Positions 52,828-62,733 of a stretch of 64,000 bases of DNA are shown here, in pieces. A program made the position numbers and the translations under genes. Under the pieces are notes generated by a model. It did no database searches. It saw only the letters and a program-made list of their open reading frames with translations, and was not told the origin of the DNA. The DNA comes from an uncultured Eubacteriales bacterium (lineage in GTDB: Bacteria; Bacillota; Clostridia; Oscillospirales; Acutalibacteraceae), in NCBI GenBank assembly GCA_934725425.1, contig CAKVAX010000001.1, positions 343,180 to 407,179 of the forward strand, in the 5' to 3' direction. Numbering within the stretch: the stretch's first letter is position 1; every line of letters begins with the position of its first letter.

Positions 52828-54342
52828 CTATTTCTTTGAAGAATGAGCATCATCTGTAGGAGATACTTGAGTTTCTATGAATTCTTGAGAATCTTCGTCC
52901 ACTAAAATAACGTCGTCACATGCAATGGAATTATTAACAGTTTTTTTATCCGAAATTTCTTTTTTTATTCTTTCAACTGCTCGTTCAGAAATATTAAGCG
53001 CTTTGGAAGAATTTTGATGTGTAGTTTTTTGTGCTTTGTCTACTTGAATCCATCCATTGAATTTAAGGGATTTTTCTTTGGAAGCAATATTTTTATTTAT
53101 TTCTGAAGATTTCTGCACCGGAGCTATCGAGTCAGTGCGATTAATATTATTCACACCTTGGCTAACATTTCCATTAGCAACAAGATTTGCGGGTACGTTC
53201 GTGTGCTTTTGAATTGAAGTGGTAGACATGTTATTTTTTTCTATACCATTTGTGACATCGGAAATTACCATTCTTAGAGCAGAATTATTCTTTGACAACA
53301 TTTCAAAACAAGCCGGTGACGATGCGCGCATAACAGAACCTTTGAATAAATTATTCTGTAGATTATTAGGCTGCGGATTCTTATTTGTATCTTTTGAAGA
53401 TGCATTGTTAATAGAGTTGATAATAGATTGATTAAGTTTTGCGACATTGCTTTCGTTTTGAGATGTTATTTTTGGAAGTTGATTAGCCTTAGCTTGCTGC
53501 AAGTGTTGTGTAAGTTCTTGAATTTCACTTGGATTTAACGGCGTCGAACTAGGTCTATTAGACGGCAAAATCGGTGAACTGTGCATATTGATAATTTTAG
53601 GAGATGCTTGTGTTTTTTGAACAGGTACAATACGTTGAAAAATATTTGGACGTACAGAATTCATCGGAATGTTCCCGGACATGTTGGCTGCCGGACAATT
53701 AGGTCTTGCTTGATTTGTTTGAGTATTGGTTGTACCGGCAAATTGAAGTCTAACCGCAGGAGAAGCTGTTTGCGGCATTCCGGCACCGGCTTGAATTCCT
53801 GATACGGTTGCAGACTTACCGTTATAGGCAAGCTCGGGTTTACCAATCAAATTAATTACATGAGGAACTAAAACGAGTGTGGACTTTCCTGCTGTATTCA
53901 TAACTTGTGGGATATAAGAAATTACAGGCTCATTAGACAACGAATTATTTTCCGGGACATAACCGAGAACAACTCTGTAAGGTGAGTTCGATGACTCGGA
54001 TGAATAAGCAGAAACAAATTTTCCTACTGATACAATTCTTTGAAAATTGTTAATTACTTGAGGGGTTCCATTGAAAATAATTTTCTGAGGAATAGAAGCA
54101 ATAACATCTCCTGATGATAAAGTGCAATTCTTAGGGATTAAAATCATTATCGGCTCACCGCCTAAGTTTTTAATTGCTTGAATTGCATATCTACGCACTG
54201 AGCTTTCTGAAGATACAAGTTCACAAGATGAAGATTCTTGAGGGAGAGTCGCACTTAACCCAATGCTTCCCGCAGGCATTAACATTCCGCCCGAAAGCAA
54301 ACTACAAATTGAAATTTTTTTAATTTTTGAAATCAGATTCAT
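52828..54342 (-). CDS. Exported low-complexity protein of unknown function
   Basis: A 504-residue protein with a signal peptide (basic ISKIKK, hydrophobic core, cleavage near residue 31). Residues about 40-185 contain recurring units with PQVI/PHVI N.x.GKP or GTP and short hydrophobic strands (VLGYVP, VISYIP, LVLVPHVI). The rest is Asn/Gln/Ser-rich and probably disordered, with an acidic end. I do not recognise it. It is neighbour to the exported HTH-repeat protein and shares the exported-protein theme of this half of the window. Confidence 0.65.
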   Translation of the reverse strand: MNLISKIKKISICSLLSGGMLMPAGSIGLSATLPQESSSCELVSSESSVRRYAIQAIKNLGGEPIMILIPKNCTLSSGDVIASIPQKIIFNGTPQVINNFQRIVSVGKFVSAYSSESSNSPYRVVLGYVPENNSLSNEPVISYIPQVMNTAGKSTLVLVPHVINLIGKPELAYNGKSATVSGIQAGAGMPQTASPAVRLQFAGTTNTQTNQARPNCPAANMSGNIPMNSVRPNIFQRIVPVQKTQASPKIINMHSSPILPSNRPSSTPLNPSEIQELTQHLQQAKANQLPKITSQNESNVAKLNQSIINSINNASSKDTNKNPQPNNLQNNLFKGSVMRASSPACFEMLSKNNSALRMVISDVTNGIEKNNMSTTSIQKHTNVPANLVANGNVSQGVNNINRTDSIAPVQKSSEINKNIASKEKSLKFNGWIQVDKAQKTTHQNSSKALNISERAVERIKKEISDKKTVNNSIACDDVILVDEDSQEFIETQVSPTDDAHSSKK

Positions 54343-54490
54343 TTTTTACTCCTTATTTAATATTTATTGATTAAGTCTCAACATATATTGTAACATGATA
54401 TTAAAACAGATTCAATATAATTTAAAAGTTTTTTCCTGCTTTTTCCTTAAATATAAAAAAGTCAGCCACATTATACTTTTAAAAACAAAA

Positions 54491-54519
54491 AGCAACTTAG
54501 AAATTTATTCCAAGTTGCT
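54491..54519 (-). terminator. Terminator after the HTH-repeat gene
   Basis: Eight-bp stem (AGCAACTT, 54491-54498 with 54512-54519), followed on the minus strand by TTTTTG. The remaining 200-nt interval shows nothing else. Confidence 0.65.
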
Positions 54520-54542
54520 AAAAATATTTCATTTTCTAATAA

Positions 54543-55505
54543 TTAAAAAATTATGTAACCGTTGTCTACGTAATTTTTTACCCACGTATAAACAGTGCTA
54601 TATTTCAAATTATAAGCTTTGGCAAAGGCACTTATGCTCATAGTTCTGCCGCCCGAATTTGCTTTCAGATATTCCGTAACATATAGCATTTTTTCTTCTT
54701 CTGTCCACATTTTATGTTTAGGTGTTTCTATGTTAGATTTCTTTTTGCACTTATGCAACCACTTATAAAATGCTTTCATAGGCAGATTATTTTTTTCAAC
54801 ATAATTTTGCACCGAAATGGTTTCTCCGTCTGAATTTGCCTTGAGATACTCTTCAACATATCTCTGCTTTTCTTCTTTGGTCCATACTTTACGTTGAAAC
54901 ATATCAACATTAGTTTCCTTTTTATAGCTATTTAACCACGAATAAAGTGTTTGCCAAGCTAGGTTATTTTCTTGAGCGTATTTTCGTACAGATATACTCT
55001 TATCCCTATTTTTTTCAAAAATATATTTTTCTACAAAAGCTTTTTTTATTTTATCTTTTGATTTTAATTTCTTTGTTTTCGGAGGAAAGTAAATGTCCTC
55101 CTTTTTGCATTTGTATATCCATCCTTTGAAAGTATTCCAAGAAAGCCCGTTGTCATGTGAAAATTTTTTAATCGTTAAATTTTTGTTTTTTGACTTTTTT
55201 ACAAGAAATTCATTAACATAAAATTGCTTAAGTTCGTCCTCGGATAAACCTTCCGGAAGTAAAACTTGAGATGATAACTCCTCATCATGAAAAATCGATG
55301 GCGTATCTGTATCACCGACCAAAGAATCAAAATATACGCCGTTTCTGGCAAAACAGCTATTTTCTTTATCTTCATTAATACTACTGCTGAGCGCATACTC
55401 ATTGCAATCCATCGCACAAATTTTTTCAGTTGCTCCACACATCAAAACCCCTGAAAATGCCAAACCAAATACTAAAAATCTTTTTATTTTTGTCTTTAAA
55501 TTCAT
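54543..55505 (-). CDS. Exported protein of four tandem helix-turn-helix repeats
   Basis: A 320-residue protein. Residues 1-31 form a signal peptide (KTKIKR, hydrophobic core, cleavage near ICAMD). From about residue 88 to the end there are four repeats of about 55-60 residues (88-147, 148-206, 207-265, 266-320). Each has a YVxEYL helix, an S/TISVxxY/FAxxNNL helix-turn, and an aromatic W at x-x-F/L-Y-x-W-L/V, the pattern of transposase-type or Psq-type HTH domains. Such domains bind DNA, which is unexpected for a secreted protein. A host-directed DNA-binding role is possible; binding to another polymer is the alternative. Confidence 0.7.
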   Translation of the reverse strand: MNLKTKIKRFLVFGLAFSGVLMCGATEKICAMDCNEYALSSSINEDKENSCFARNGVYFDSLVGDTDTPSIFHDEELSSQVLLPEGLSEDELKQFYVNEFLVKKSKNKNLTIKKFSHDNGLSWNTFKGWIYKCKKEDIYFPPKTKKLKSKDKIKKAFVEKYIFEKNRDKSISVRKYAQENNLAWQTLYSWLNSYKKETNVDMFQRKVWTKEEKQRYVEEYLKANSDGETISVQNYVEKNNLPMKAFYKWLHKCKKKSNIETPKHKMWTEEEKMLYVTEYLKANSGGRTMSISAFAKAYNLKYSTVYTWVKNYVDNGYIIF

Positions 55506-55650
55506 ACCCTCTAAATCCTTCTATTAGTTTAATATTTAAATTGTAACACAAAACCAAAGAAACTACAATATTTTTAAAAGTTATAAAGACAAGGAAGCGG
55601 CACATAAAAATTAAATATAAACTTAAATTTTATCAGCCGGGTGATATTCA

Positions 55651-56331
55651 ATGTGGTTAAATACAATACTAAATATCTTATCAACTATTCCCTTCACTAT
55701 TCTCCATGTAATGACGCCAAACTCTTTTCCGAAGCCGCTGTCGGCAAAAGAAGAAAGAAAATATATAGATCTGTTAAAATCAGGCAGTAAATACGCCAAA
55801 AATAAGCTTATAAAACATAATTTGCGATTAGTTGCTCATATAACCAAAAAGTACTATCACAATAAAAGCGATCCGGATGATTTAATATCCATAGGAACAA
55901 TCGGTCTTATAAAAGCAATTAATACATTCAAACCCGAAAAAGGTATTCGCCTTTCGAGCTACGCTGCCAGATGCATTGAAAATGAAATTCTTATGCATTT
56001 TAGAAATTCTAAAAAATCATCTTTGGATATTTCAATTAACGAACCTATCGAAACCGACAAAAATGGAAATGTTTTAACTCTTATGGACACTATATCAATA
56101 GATGATTCGATTGCTGATAAAATTGATACGAAGATAAATATACAAAAACTGGGGAAATATATTTTAAAAGGACTTTCTACTCGCGAAAAAATAATTCTCT
56201 GTTTAAGATACGGTATCGGAGGAAAAGGGCCTTTGCCACAGCGAGAGGTAGCCGCGGCACTGGGAATTTCTCGGTCATATGTATCCAGAATAGAAAAAAA
56301 GGCACTGCAAACACTTAAAAAAATGTTTTAA
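55651..56331 (+). CDS. sigK: RNA polymerase sigma factor, SigK-like
   Basis: A 226-residue sigma-70 factor. It starts with a hydrophobic stretch of about 20 residues followed by NSFPKPLS, the signature of pro-sigma-K, whose pro-peptide is removed in the mother cell. Regions 2 (LISIGTIGLIKAINTFKPEKG) and 4 (PQREVAAALGISRSYVSRIEKKAL) are complete; each is quoted here as recognised. SigE and SigK are close relatives, so the assignment is not absolute. Its presence implies a sporulating lineage. The gene is uninterrupted, so no skin element splits it. Confidence 0.85.
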   Translation: MWLNTILNILSTIPFTILHVMTPNSFPKPLSAKEERKYIDLLKSGSKYAKNKLIKHNLRLVAHITKKYYHNKSDPDDLISIGTIGLIKAINTFKPEKGIRLSSYAARCIENEILMHFRNSKKSSLDISINEPIETDKNGNVLTLMDTISIDDSIADKIDTKINIQKLGKYILKGLSTREKIILCLRYGIGGKGPLPQREVAAALGISRSYVSRIEKKALQTLKKMF

Positions 56332-56455
56332 AATATATAACAGCCTCCTTAATATTTAAAATTTTATTTTAATATAATTATTGAAAACAAATTAAATAAA
56401 ATGTATAATGTACTTCTGGTTAAAAAATTATTTGATAATATTAATGGAGGTTTCT

Positions 56456-57892
56456 TTGAAAGATATTTATAATTCACCCCTATCTTCCCGGTATGCAAGC
56501 AAAGAAATGAACAAAATTTTCTCCGAAGATAATAAATTCACTTTATGGAGAAAACTTTGGATTGCTTTAGCAGAATCGGAAAAAGAGCTGGGGCTTGAAA
56601 TTTCAGACATCCAAATTGACGAAATGAAAGAAAATTTACATGATATAAATTATGACGATGCCGAAGAAAAAGAAAAGGAAATACGTCATGACGTAATGTC
56701 TCACGTGTACGCTTTCGGAAAACAATGCCCTCATGCAAAACCTATAATTCATCTGGGAGCGACTTCGTGTTTTGTTGGGGATAACAGTGATATAATAGTG
56801 ATGACCCAAGCATTAAAACTACTAAAACAGAAAATAATAAAAATAATAGAACTTTTGTCAGACTTTGCTATAAAAAATAAGGACGTTCCAACTCTTGCAT
56901 ATACTCATTTTCAAGCAGCTCAGCCTACTACCGTGGGAAAAAGAGCTACTTTGTGGATTCAAGACCTAGTTATGGATATAGAATCAATAAACCATTTGCT
57001 TGATAATGTAAAGCTTTTAGGATGCAAAGGAACCACCGGAACTCAGGCAAGCTTTTTGGCACTGTTCAATGGGGATAATGAAAAAGTCAAGCAGCTGGAT
57101 AATAAAATTGCTCAAAAAATGGGTTTTGAAAAATGCTTTGATGTTTCCGGTCAAACTTATACAAGGAAGTTCGACAGTAATGTTCTTGCGGTCTTAAGTG
57201 CCGTGGCTCAAAGCGCAGCTAAATTTTCAAATGATATTCGACTTCTTCAGCATTTGAAAGAAATTGAAGAACCGTTCGAGAATAAACAAATAGGCTCCTC
57301 TGCGATGCCTTACAAGCGGAATCCTATGCGGTGCGAAAGGATTGCAGCTCTTTGCAGATTTGTAATAACTCAATCTTTAAATGCTCCTTTAACTGCATCT
57401 ACACAATGGTTCGAAAGGACTTTGGATGATTCGGCAAATCGAAGACTTTGTATTTCGGAATCTTTCTTAGCTCTTGACGGAGTGTTAAACACCTACATAA
57501 ATGTTTCCGGTGGGCTTGTGGTAAATGAAAAGGTAATCGAAAAACATCTTATGAACGAAATACAGTTTATGGCAACTGAAAATATCCTAATGGAAGCCGT
57601 TAAATCCGGTGGTGACAGGCAAATTCTTCATGAAAAAATAAGAGAATATTCTATGGCTGAATCGTATCTTATAAAAAAAGAAGGAAAAGAAAATCATTTG
57701 TTGGACAAAATATTGGCTGATAAGGATTTCAATCTTTCGCGAAACCAACTGGAAAAAATAAAAGACCCAAAAAATTATATAGGCAGAGCATCAAATCAAA
57801 CCCAAGAATATATTGATGAAGTTGTAATGCCGCTAATAAATAAAAATAAAAGTACTATCAAGATTGATGAAAATAATCTGGTAAATATATAA
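56456..57892 (+). CDS. purB: Adenylosuccinate lyase
   Basis: A 478-residue fumarase-superfamily enzyme catalysing two steps of purine synthesis. The TTG at 56456 is chosen because TGGAGG lies 5 nt before it and the protein then begins KDIYNSPLSSRYAS. The family loop SSAMPYKRNP is present near residue 280, and the catalytic His is in THFQAAQPTT. The gene opens a purB-purA-glmS-guaA group. Confidence 0.94.
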   Translation: MKDIYNSPLSSRYASKEMNKIFSEDNKFTLWRKLWIALAESEKELGLEISDIQIDEMKENLHDINYDDAEEKEKEIRHDVMSHVYAFGKQCPHAKPIIHLGATSCFVGDNSDIIVMTQALKLLKQKIIKIIELLSDFAIKNKDVPTLAYTHFQAAQPTTVGKRATLWIQDLVMDIESINHLLDNVKLLGCKGTTGTQASFLALFNGDNEKVKQLDNKIAQKMGFEKCFDVSGQTYTRKFDSNVLAVLSAVAQSAAKFSNDIRLLQHLKEIEEPFENKQIGSSAMPYKRNPMRCERIAALCRFVITQSLNAPLTASTQWFERTLDDSANRRLCISESFLALDGVLNTYINVSGGLVVNEKVIEKHLMNEIQFMATENILMEAVKSGGDRQILHEKIREYSMAESYLIKKEGKENHLLDKILADKDFNLSRNQLEKIKDPKNYIGRASNQTQEYIDEVVMPLINKNKSTIKIDENNLVNI

Positions 57893-57911
57893 AAATATGG
57901 AGTGATAAACT

Positions 57912-59189
57912 TTGATAAAAGCAATAGTAGGCGCCAACTGGGGCGATGAAGGAAAAGGTAAAATTACCGATTGTCTTGCGATAAAATCGGATATAGTGGT
58001 CAGATTTCAAGGCGGAAGCAATGCAGGTCACACAATAATAAACAATTACGGGAAGTTTGCTTTACATCAACTTCCTTCCGGAGTATTTTGCCAAAACATA
58101 ACTAACGTAATCGGAAATGGCGTGGCTCTGAGCGTTGAAAATTTGGAAAAAGAACTTAAAATGCTCGAAGATTCAGGCATTCCCAAACCAAATCTTTTAA
58201 TTTCGGACAGAGCTCAAATAGTTATGCCCTATCATAAATTGTTTGACGTTTACGAAGAAGAAAGATTGTTTTCTAAAAAATTCGGTTCCACAAAATCCGG
58301 AATAGCTCCGTTTTATTCCGATAAATTTGCAAAAATCGGAATTCAAGTAGGTCAACTCTTTGGCGACGAAGATGCCCTGAGAGAACGCGTAGAAAATGCT
58401 TTATCCATAAAAAATGTAATTTTGAAACATCTTTACAACAAGCCTGAATTAAATGCTGATGATATATTTGAAAAATTAATGCATTACAAAAAAGTTCTTG
58501 CTCCGTTTGTAGCAGATACATTTAAATTCATATTTGATGCAGTCAAAGATGGTAAAGAAATATTATTGGAAGGTCAATTGGGAGCCTTAAAGGACACTGA
58601 TTTCGGAATATATCCTATGGTAACGTCTTCCAACACGATTGCAGGATACGGCAGCGTAGGAGCAGGAGTACCTCCCTATGAAATCAAGGAAATAATAACC
58701 GTCGTCAAGGCATATTCCAGTGCAGTAGGAGCAGGAGAATTTGTAAGTGAAATATTCGGCGAAGAAGCCGAGGAACTCAGACGCAGAGGCGGAGATTGCG
58801 GAGAATACGGTGCAACTACCGGCAGGCCCAGAAGAATGGGATGGCTTGATCTGGTCGCTTCACGTTACGGATGCAGAGTTCAAGGTGCAACAAGCATAGC
58901 TTTTACTGTTTTAGATACACTTGGATATTTAGACGAGATAAAAGTTTGCACAGCATATGAAATTGACGGCGAAATAACTCAAGATTTCCCTGCTCCTTAT
59001 AAATTAAAAGATGCAAAACCGGTTTATACCACCCTTCCCGGATGGAAATGTGATATTTCAAAAATTAAAAATTATGAAGATTTACCGGAAGAATGCAGAA
59101 AATATATCGAGTTTGCTGAAAAATATATAGGAATACCAATAAATATAGTTTCTAACGGACCGTCAAGAGATAATATAATTTACAGATAA
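57912..59189 (+). CDS. purA: Adenylosuccinate synthetase
   Basis: A 425-residue GTP-dependent enzyme forming adenylosuccinate from IMP and aspartate. GANWGDEGKGK at residues 6-16 contains the catalytic Asp, QGGSNAGHT follows, and the C-terminal ATTGRPRRMGWLD is typical. The start is TTG behind a GGAGTGA site. It lies 19 nt after purB. Confidence 0.95.
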   Translation: MIKAIVGANWGDEGKGKITDCLAIKSDIVVRFQGGSNAGHTIINNYGKFALHQLPSGVFCQNITNVIGNGVALSVENLEKELKMLEDSGIPKPNLLISDRAQIVMPYHKLFDVYEEERLFSKKFGSTKSGIAPFYSDKFAKIGIQVGQLFGDEDALRERVENALSIKNVILKHLYNKPELNADDIFEKLMHYKKVLAPFVADTFKFIFDAVKDGKEILLEGQLGALKDTDFGIYPMVTSSNTIAGYGSVGAGVPPYEIKEIITVVKAYSSAVGAGEFVSEIFGEEAEELRRRGGDCGEYGATTGRPRRMGWLDLVASRYGCRVQGATSIAFTVLDTLGYLDEIKVCTAYEIDGEITQDFPAPYKLKDAKPVYTTLPGWKCDISKIKNYEDLPEECRKYIEFAEKYIGIPINIVSNGPSRDNIIYR

Positions 59190-59214
59190 ATTTTTTAATT
59201 AAGGAGTGTTTGTT

Positions 59215-61047
59215 ATGTGCGGAATAGTCGGATATATAGGTAGAAATGAAGCAGTTCCGTTTTTGCTTCAGGGGCTCGAAAAACTTGAATATCGTGGTTA
59301 TGACTCCTCGGGAATAGCTGTTTATACGGATAAAAAAATTAAGGTTGAAAAAAAACAAGGCAGACTCAAAATTTTAGAAGATCTACTTGCGAGTGAACCC
59401 AAAATTTCATCTCATTTGGGTATAGGTCATACTCGTTGGGCAACTCATGGTAATCCTTCGGATATTAATGCTCATCCGCATCTAAGTTTTTCGGGAAAAA
59501 TTGCTCTTATTCACAACGGTATAATAGAAAATTATATGGAACTTAAGAAAAAACTTATAAATGAGGGATTTAATGAGTTTTTATCCGACACCGATACTGA
59601 AGTCGCAGTTCAACTATTAGATCATTTTTACAAAGGCGATATGTTTGAAGCCATAAAAAAATTAGTAAATACGATTGAAGGCTCTTTTTCTCTCGGAATT
59701 ATTTGCTCCGATTATCCCGACACCCTGTTTGCGGCAAAAAAAGACAGTCCTCTTATAGTAGGAGTCGGTGATGGAGAAAATTACATAGCCTCTGATATTC
59801 CTGCTGTCTTGTCCAAAACCAAAAATATATGCAGGCTAAAAGAAAAAGAAATTGCAGTAATCAGAGCTGATGATTTTGAGATTTTTGATTTTAACGGAAA
59901 TCCGGTTAAAAAAGAAATTACACTCGTAAATTGGAACGTAACCGCGGCAGAAAAAAATAATTACGAACATTTTATGATGAAAGAAATCATGGAACAACCT
60001 GAAGTAATAAAAGCAACGATATCTCCAAGAATTAAAGATTCACAAATTCATTTGGATGATGTGGAATTTTCAGAAGAATATTTGAATAATTTAAATAAAA
60101 TTTCAATTGTAGCGTGTGGTTCAGCGTATCACGTCGGATGCGTAGCCAAATATTTTATTGAAAATCTTTTGGAAAAACCGGTAGAAGTAGATGTTGCATC
60201 CGAATTCAGATACCGCTCCCCCATCGTAAATGAAAATACTTTAACAATAGTCATCAGTCAATCCGGTGAAACCGCAGATACACTGGCAGCGCTTCGTGAA
60301 GCAAAATCCAGAGGTTCGAGAGTTCTTTCAATAGTTAATGTGGTAGGCAGCTCCATCGCCAACGAATCGGATGACGTACTTTACACATGGGCAGGGCCGG
60401 AAATTGCAGTCGCAACCACAAAAGCTTACAGCGCTCAGCTTTCTTTGCTTTATCTGACAGCTCTTTATATGGCCAAAAAGTTAAATAAAATTTCTGAAGA
60501 TTCATATAAAGAAATTTTGAAAGATATCGAAAAATTACCATCTCAAATTTCATCGGTTTTAGAATCACAAAATAAAATAGAAAATATAGCAAAAAAATAC
60601 TACAATACCGAAAAAGTATTTTTTATAGGCAGAAATCTTGATTATGCAGTCTGCATGGAAGGCTCTTTAAAATTAAAAGAAATTTCGTACATTCATTCCG
60701 AAGCTTATGCCGCAGGAGAATTAAAACATGGTACTATTTCTTTGATTGATGACGATACGTTGGTAATTGCTTTAGCAACTCAGGATAGACTTTTTGACAA
60801 AACCGTAAGCAATATAAGAGAAGTAAAATCAAGAGGTGCAAAAATTTTATCAATCACAAATGAAAATAATGCTGAAAAAATTTCACAAATTTCAGATGAT
60901 GTTCTTTATGTACCAAATTCTTGCGAAATGACAGCCCCCTCTCTTGCTGTAGTTCCTTTGCAGTTGCTTTCTTACCACGTAGCAAAATTAAGAGGATGCG
61001 ATATAGATAAACCTCGTAATTTGGCAAAATCGGTAACTGTAGAATAA
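59215..61047 (+). CDS. glmS: Glutamine-fructose-6-phosphate aminotransferase
   Basis: A 610-residue enzyme making glucosamine 6-phosphate for wall synthesis. The ATG at 59215 is chosen because an AAGGAGTG site lies upstream and because the second residue must be the nucleophilic Cys (CGIVGYIG). Two SIS domains fill the C-terminal half, with SQSGETADTLAAL near residue 345 and the closing DKPRNLAKSVTVE. Only 25 nt separate it from purA, so there is no room for the glmS ribozyme usual in Firmicutes. Confidence 0.96.
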   Translation: MCGIVGYIGRNEAVPFLLQGLEKLEYRGYDSSGIAVYTDKKIKVEKKQGRLKILEDLLASEPKISSHLGIGHTRWATHGNPSDINAHPHLSFSGKIALIHNGIIENYMELKKKLINEGFNEFLSDTDTEVAVQLLDHFYKGDMFEAIKKLVNTIEGSFSLGIICSDYPDTLFAAKKDSPLIVGVGDGENYIASDIPAVLSKTKNICRLKEKEIAVIRADDFEIFDFNGNPVKKEITLVNWNVTAAEKNNYEHFMMKEIMEQPEVIKATISPRIKDSQIHLDDVEFSEEYLNNLNKISIVACGSAYHVGCVAKYFIENLLEKPVEVDVASEFRYRSPIVNENTLTIVISQSGETADTLAALREAKSRGSRVLSIVNVVGSSIANESDDVLYTWAGPEIAVATTKAYSAQLSLLYLTALYMAKKLNKISEDSYKEILKDIEKLPSQISSVLESQNKIENIAKKYYNTEKVFFIGRNLDYAVCMEGSLKLKEISYIHSEAYAAGELKHGTISLIDDDTLVIALATQDRLFDKTVSNIREVKSRGAKILSITNENNAEKISQISDDVLYVPNSCEMTAPSLAVVPLQLLSYHVAKLRGCDIDKPRNLAKSVTVE

Positions 61048-61058
61048 TCTTTTTCAAT

Positions 61059-61099
61059 ATACGTTTTCTTTGTAGTTTAATTCTATGAAGAAAACGTAT
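61059..61099 (+). promoter_or_regulatory. Perfect hairpin between glmS and guaA
   Basis: ATACGTTTTCTT at 61059-61070 pairs perfectly with 61088-61099; loop 17 nt. The following sequence is not T-rich, so it is a weak terminator or a processing or attenuation element. Confidence 0.45.
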
Positions 61100-61124
61100 T
61101 TGCAAAATAAACTATTTTAAGGAT

Positions 61125-62675
61125 GTGTCTAAAATAAATCTGTCTAACGAAAAAATATTAATACTTGATTTCGGCGGTCAATACAGCCAACTTATCGCTC
61201 GCAGAGTTCGTGAACTTAATGTGTTCTGCGAGGTAAAAAATTATAAAATAAACCCGGAAGAAGTTAAAACTCTCGGTTACAGGGGTATTATACTTTCGGG
61301 CGGTCCGAGCAGTGTTTATCTTGAAAATGCTCCGAGATGCAATTCGGAAATATTCAATCTTGGAATTCCCGTACTCGGAATTTGTTATGGTGCTCAACTT
61401 ATGGCGTATACCATGGGCGGTCAAGTATGCAAAACTTTAACAAGCGAATATGGTAATACAACCGTAAATTTCCGAAAAAAATCTTTATTGACAAAAAATA
61501 TTTCATCAAAAAGCACCTGTTGGATGAGTCATACCGACTACATCGCTGAAGCACCTGAAGGATTTTCGATAACAGCTGACAGTCATGACTGCCCCATTGC
61601 TTGCATGGAAAATGAAGAGAAAAAATTATTTGGTGTTCAATTTCACCCTGAAGTCAACCATACCGTAGAGGGAAATGTTCTACTCAAAACTTTCCTTTAC
61701 GAAATATGTAAGTGCAGTGGCAGTTGGAAAATGGAATCTTTCATAGAAGAAAAAATAAAACAGTTAAGACAAAAAATAGGCAACAAAAAAGCTATTTGTG
61801 CACTTTCTGGTGGAGTAGACTCCTCGGTTGCCGCAACGTTGCTACACAAAGCCATCGGTAATCAACTTACTTGCATATTCGTAGACCATGGATTTTTAAG
61901 AAAAAATGAAGGCGACGAAGTAGAAAGAACTTTTAAAGACAAATTTAATATGAATCTCGTAAGAGTAAATGCTCAAGAAAGATTTCTTAAAAAATTAGAA
62001 GGTGTTTCTGATCCCGAATCAAAGAGAAAATTAATCGGTGAAGAATTTATCAGAGTGTTTGAAGAAGAAGCAATAAAACTTGGATATACAGACTTTTTAT
62101 GTCAAGGAACAATATATCCCGATGTAATAGAAAGCGGAACCGAAAATGCAGAAGTGATAAAAAGTCATCACAATGTAGGCGGGTTACCTACCAACATAAG
62201 TTTTTCAGGAATAATCGAGCCACTCAGAGATCTATTTAAAGATGAGGTAAGAAAAGTCGGGCATGAACTTGGAATACCACAAGAACTCGTAAACAGACAA
62301 CCTTTTCCCGGACCGGGACTCGCTATTCGCATAATCGGAGAAATAACATATCAAAAACTTGACATATTGAAAAACGCCGATGCGATAATGAGAAAAGAAA
62401 TTGAATCTTATGGTCTTGAAAATATGCCAAACCAATATTTTGCAGTTTTAACCAACACCAAAAGCGTTGGAGTAATGGGAGATGGAAGAAGTTATGAATA
62501 TACTCTTGCACTCAGAGCTGTAAATACCTCAGATTTTATGACTGCAAAATTTTCAACACTTCCCTATGATTTATTAGAAAAAATTTCAACTGAAATAGTT
62601 AATAAAGTTTCCGGAATAAATAGAATAGTTTATGATATTACTTCAAAACCTCCTGCAACTATTGAGTGGGAATAA
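61125..62675 (+). CDS. guaA: GMP synthase (glutamine-hydrolysing)
   Basis: A 516-residue enzyme converting XMP to GMP. The amidotransferase domain has the nucleophile in GICYGAQL near residue 88 and the His-Glu pair in FHPEV; the ATP pyrophosphatase has SGGVDSSV near residue 229, and the C-terminal dimerisation domain ends in PPATIEWE. The start is uncertain: the GTG at 61125 sits too close to AAGGAT, and no better codon is near. Its 3' end is an insertion target for the element that follows. Confidence 0.95.
   Translation: MSKINLSNEKILILDFGGQYSQLIARRVRELNVFCEVKNYKINPEEVKTLGYRGIILSGGPSSVYLENAPRCNSEIFNLGIPVLGICYGAQLMAYTMGGQVCKTLTSEYGNTTVNFRKKSLLTKNISSKSTCWMSHTDYIAEAPEGFSITADSHDCPIACMENEEKKLFGVQFHPEVNHTVEGNVLLKTFLYEICKCSGSWKMESFIEEKIKQLRQKIGNKKAICALSGGVDSSVAATLLHKAIGNQLTCIFVDHGFLRKNEGDEVERTFKDKFNMNLVRVNAQERFLKKLEGVSDPESKRKLIGEEFIRVFEEEAIKLGYTDFLCQGTIYPDVIESGTENAEVIKSHHNVGGLPTNISFSGIIEPLRDLFKDEVRKVGHELGIPQELVNRQPFPGPGLAIRIIGEITYQKLDILKNADAIMRKEIESYGLENMPNQYFAVLTNTKSVGVMGDGRSYEYTLALRAVNTSDFMTAKFSTLPYDLLEKISTEIVNKVSGINRIVYDITSKPPATIEWE
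62664..62675 (+). other. Probable attachment site core at the guaA 3' end
   Basis: The last codons of guaA, GAGTGGGAATAA, form a known integration target of tyrosine-recombinase elements. The integrase, excisionase-like gene and repressor begin within 1.2 kb. The matching right-end copy would lie beyond the window, so the call is not closed. Confidence 0.5.
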
Positions 62676-62689
62676 TCCACGCAACTTAA

Positions 62690-62713
62690 AAAAGCCCGTA
62701 AATACAGGCTTTT
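62690..62713 (+). terminator. Short hairpin after guaA
   Basis: AAAAGCC (62690-62696) pairs with GGCTTTT (62707-62713) over a 10-nt loop; a modest guaA terminator. Confidence 0.55.
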
Positions 62714-62733
62714 CGCCACTTTGAAGCCCTCTG

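Noticed and set aside
54543..55505. Transposase of an insertion sequence
   Set aside because: Four HTH repeats but no catalytic DDE domain, no inverted repeats, and a signal peptide at the N-terminus.
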